Notes under the pieces: model-generated | The model's database searches: none | Seen by the model: the letters and a program-made list of their open reading frames with translations, nothing else | Told to the model about the DNA's origin: nothing | Made by a program: the position numbers and the translations under genes | NCBI RefSeq assembly: GCF_943192995.1 | Contig: NZ_CALPCP010000004.1 | Span: 1-64,000 of the forward strand | DNA: 64,000 nt | DNA from: Flintibacter muris | Lineage (GTDB): Bacteria > Bacillota > Clostridia > Oscillospirales > Oscillospiraceae | Direction: 5' to 3' | In this document: positions 62,427-64,000 of the stretch, piece after piece | How positions within the stretch are numbered: the stretch's first letter is position 1 | How the letters are laid out: each line of letters opens with the position of its first letter

Positions 62427-62486
62427 GGTTTTCTAAAGGGTTTTCCGCAACAAAAAGCCCTATTCCATGAAGCTATAAACCACAAA
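62427..62486 (+). repeat. Leader repeat, copy 2
   Basis: Second copy of the 59-bp leader found at 61320-61378, here in front of the 62512 gene. The most variable parts are the loop and spacer bases, while the pairing arms are kept, as expected of an RNA element. Confidence 0.75.
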
Positions 62487-62511
62487 CGGAAAAATAACGG
62501 AGGTTTTTACT

Positions 62512-62904
62512 ATGACAAATCAAAAATTGACTTTTGACACGCTTGACAGTTATTTCCTTAATACTGGAAATATGCGGCTTAATATCGGCTATTTCCGGGA
62601 TAGTGTGCGGGATCAGTTGGACATTGTGCAACGACACACAAACGGCGGCAACGGGAAAAGTATGTTACTTGTAAATCTGGAAAATTCCCGCCGTTCGATC
62701 CGTTCTCTGGTATGGGCTGCTTTTGTGGAAATGACAAACGGCTATATTGAAAATGAAACGGGAAACAAGAAATACACTTGCACAAGTGACCAACTGAAAA
62801 AGTACCTTGCAAAATACGGTTACACATTGGAAGAAGCCCTTCAGCCTGTTATTGATGAAGTTACAAGCTGGCGGGAGGACGTAAAAGCGGGAAAAACGGT
62901 TTAA
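62512..62904 (+). CDS. Hypothetical accessory protein
   Basis: 130 residues, GGAGG before ATG. Helical, basic centre NLENSRRSIRSLVW. Not recognised. Preceded by leader repeat copy 2. Confidence 0.65.
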   Translation: MTNQKLTFDTLDSYFLNTGNMRLNIGYFRDSVRDQLDIVQRHTNGGNGKSMLLVNLENSRRSIRSLVWAAFVEMTNGYIENETGNKKYTCTSDQLKKYLAKYGYTLEEALQPVIDEVTSWREDVKAGKTV

Positions 62905-62984
62905 GCGGAGACTTCCTGTTACCATTGCCCGGAAAAGAATTTTTACAAAAACGTTGCTATTATTGATTTATGGAGGGCGGAAAA

Positions 62985-63167
62985 ATGCGGACTATTGATA
63001 TTAAAAAGGCTTTTATTGAGACTTGCTATAATGGGGATCGTGGGGCATATCTGAAGGCCAGAAAAGCGGACTATTGCAAGGTACAATTTGAGTGGAGTTG
63101 TTTTATTGACTCCCTATGTAAAAGCGGAGAAATTACACAACGGCAATATGATAGGGTTACATTTTAA
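62985..63167 (+). CDS. Hypothetical small accessory protein
   Basis: 60 residues, start ATG 62985 with GGAGGGCGG 5-6 nt before it. Helical; MRTIDIKKAFIETCYNGDR. Not recognised. Confidence 0.62.
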   Translation: MRTIDIKKAFIETCYNGDRGAYLKARKADYCKVQFEWSCFIDSLCKSGEITQRQYDRVTF

Positions 63168-63179
63168 GGAGAACGGAAA

Positions 63180-63422
63180 ATGATTAAAGTTATATATAAG
63201 GTTTGCAATGTTGAGTTTGAAGCACTGGCTGGAAATATTTCCGAAGCATACAAGTATATTCAGGCTATCATTAAAACCAATGAATTAAACTTTCCACGTC
63301 AAGAGGAAACATTGTCTTATTATATGTGCTTATTGACAAAAATACAAAGCGGAAAAACGGTAAAATACGAAAACCATGTTTTCAAGATTGAAAAAGTTAC
63401 GGAGGAAAAACATGATTTATAA
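63180..63422 (+). CDS. Hypothetical small accessory protein
   Basis: 80 residues, AAGGAG 8 nt before ATG. Beta then helix, MIKVIYKVCNVEFEAL. Overlaps the next start by 11 nt. Confidence 0.62.
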   Translation: MIKVIYKVCNVEFEALAGNISEAYKYIQAIIKTNELNFPRQEETLSYYMCLLTKIQSGKTVKYENHVFKIEKVTEEKHDL

Positions 63423-63648
63423 CAATACCATTTCTGATATTGACAGTTGTATTTATGAGCCGTGGAGAATATGCGGTGAATATGAGGACGGTTTTACCGT
63501 TACAGTGGGCGGTAATGATGAAGAGGATTGTATGCAACAGTTGATTGACCTACAGGAAAAACATGGCGATTTAACATGGTATTCAAGTTATACGGATCAA
63601 GACTATGCAGCAGGAGAATATATAGGCAGAGAAAACTTTATTGATTAA
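63412..63648 (+). CDS. Hypothetical acidic accessory protein
   Basis: 78 residues from ATG 63412 (GGAGG, 7 nt). Very acidic in the middle, GGNDEEDCMQQLIDLQ, resembling DNA-mimic size and charge, but no family fixed. Confidence 0.6.
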   Translation: MIYNNTISDIDSCIYEPWRICGEYEDGFTVTVGGNDEEDCMQQLIDLQEKHGDLTWYSSYTDQDYAAGEYIGRENFID

Positions 63649-63664
63649 ATTGGAGGCTGTAAAA

Positions 63665-63916
63665 ATGGCAAAGTTTGAAATTAGACAGATTGACGCATGG
63701 ACCGAGGCTGAAGGCGGTTGGACGTGGAATGATTCAATTAAAATTGGCGAATTTAAGACAAACGCAACAGACGAAAAGCGGGCTTTTCTATATGCCCTTC
63801 ATAAATTAGGGATTGTGTGCAAGCGTGGAAGAATGGCGGTTATTAATGACGGTAATATTTTTGAATTACAAGACAGACGCACAAAAGAGCCGCTATATGC
63901 TGCTATTCCATGTTAA
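63665..63916 (+). CDS. Hypothetical small accessory protein
   Basis: 83 residues from ATG 63665 (GGAGG, 7 nt). MAKFEIRQIDAWTEAEGGW; Trp-rich beta part then helix. Not recognised. Confidence 0.62.
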   Translation: MAKFEIRQIDAWTEAEGGWTWNDSIKIGEFKTNATDEKRAFLYALHKLGIVCKRGRMAVINDGNIFELQDRRTKEPLYAAIPC

Positions 63917-63941
63917 GCGGAAAAGTAAAAGGAGGTTACAT

Positions 63942-64000
63942 ATGTTTCAGAAAATATTTAATGATATTCTATCTAATCTGGAATATGAAAATATTTCTTA
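63942..64000 (+). CDS. Start of a further rightward gene, cut by the window edge
   Basis: AAAGGAGG then ATG at 63942; 19 codons are visible (MFQKIFNDILSNLEYE). Continues beyond the window. Confidence 0.6.
   Translation, partial: MFQKIFNDILSNLEYENIS

Noticed and set aside
62942-62966. Eleventh copy of the operator-like word (AACGTTGCTATTATTG)
   Set aside because: Only one half resembles the consensus, too weak to count.
1-64000. CRISPR array, rRNA gene, insertion sequence
   Set aside because: Looked for regular short repeats with spacers, rRNA-like stretches and transposase signatures; none found.

Overview
The window is the genome (or most of it) of a tailed phage or prophage with an AT-rich genome, strong AGGAGG ribosome sites, CCA-encoding tRNA genes and protein families typical of phages of Gram-positive gut Clostridia. 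The host species cannot be read from the sequence. A very large tape measure protein plus Dit, Tal and tail-tube genes point to a siphovirus with an unusually long tail. A tyrosine recombinase suggests a temperate lifestyle.

Layout. Positions 1-59.5 kb are read almost entirely leftward, and 60.5-64 kb rightward, from a divergent control region at about 59.5-60.5 kb. In leftward order of transcription there is: the recombinase, a helicase, a cysteine desulfurase, an HNH endonuclease and a macro-domain protein (59.5-51.8 kb); a 987-residue single-chain RNA polymerase of the two-barrel YonO/QDE-1 type (51.4-48.5 kb); ClpP, PhoH, a metallophosphoesterase and an HU-like protein (48.1-44.9 kb); an array of 13 clear tRNAs and one odd one, with a sigma factor, a frameshifted methyltransferase and several folded non-tRNA elements (44.9-41.1 kb); terminase, portal, protease/scaffold and capsid genes (41.1-33.6 kb); connector and tail-tube genes, the latter with a likely -1 frameshift (33.6-29.1 kb); a tape measure gene split by a group I intron (27.5-16.9 kb); baseplate and fibre genes (16.9-7.2 kb); a complete diversity-generating retroelement (7.2-2.2 kb); and a lysis module (2.3-0.06 kb).

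How the parts fit. The retroelement has the order variable tail protein, Avd, template repeat, reverse transcriptase. Every difference between template and variable repeat falls on an adenine of the coding strand, so the tip adhesin is being diversified. The reverse-transcribed part has its own promoter with a repeated operator-like word. The tape measure is interrupted by a 1,015-nt group I intron that carries, on the opposite strand and with its own promoter, a double zinc-ribbon gene. A near-palindromic 19-bp word, consensus AATTATAAATATTGTTATT, recurs about ten times, only seen between 44.7 and 62.1 kb, inside or beside promoters, and looks like the operator of a phage-wide regulator. The phage RNA polymerase, sigma factor, tRNA set and cysteine desulfurase suggest that the phage brings its own expression machinery.

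The rightward genes (60.8-64 kb) are small accessory proteins of unknown function. The last one runs off the window. No CRISPR array, rRNA or insertion sequence was seen.
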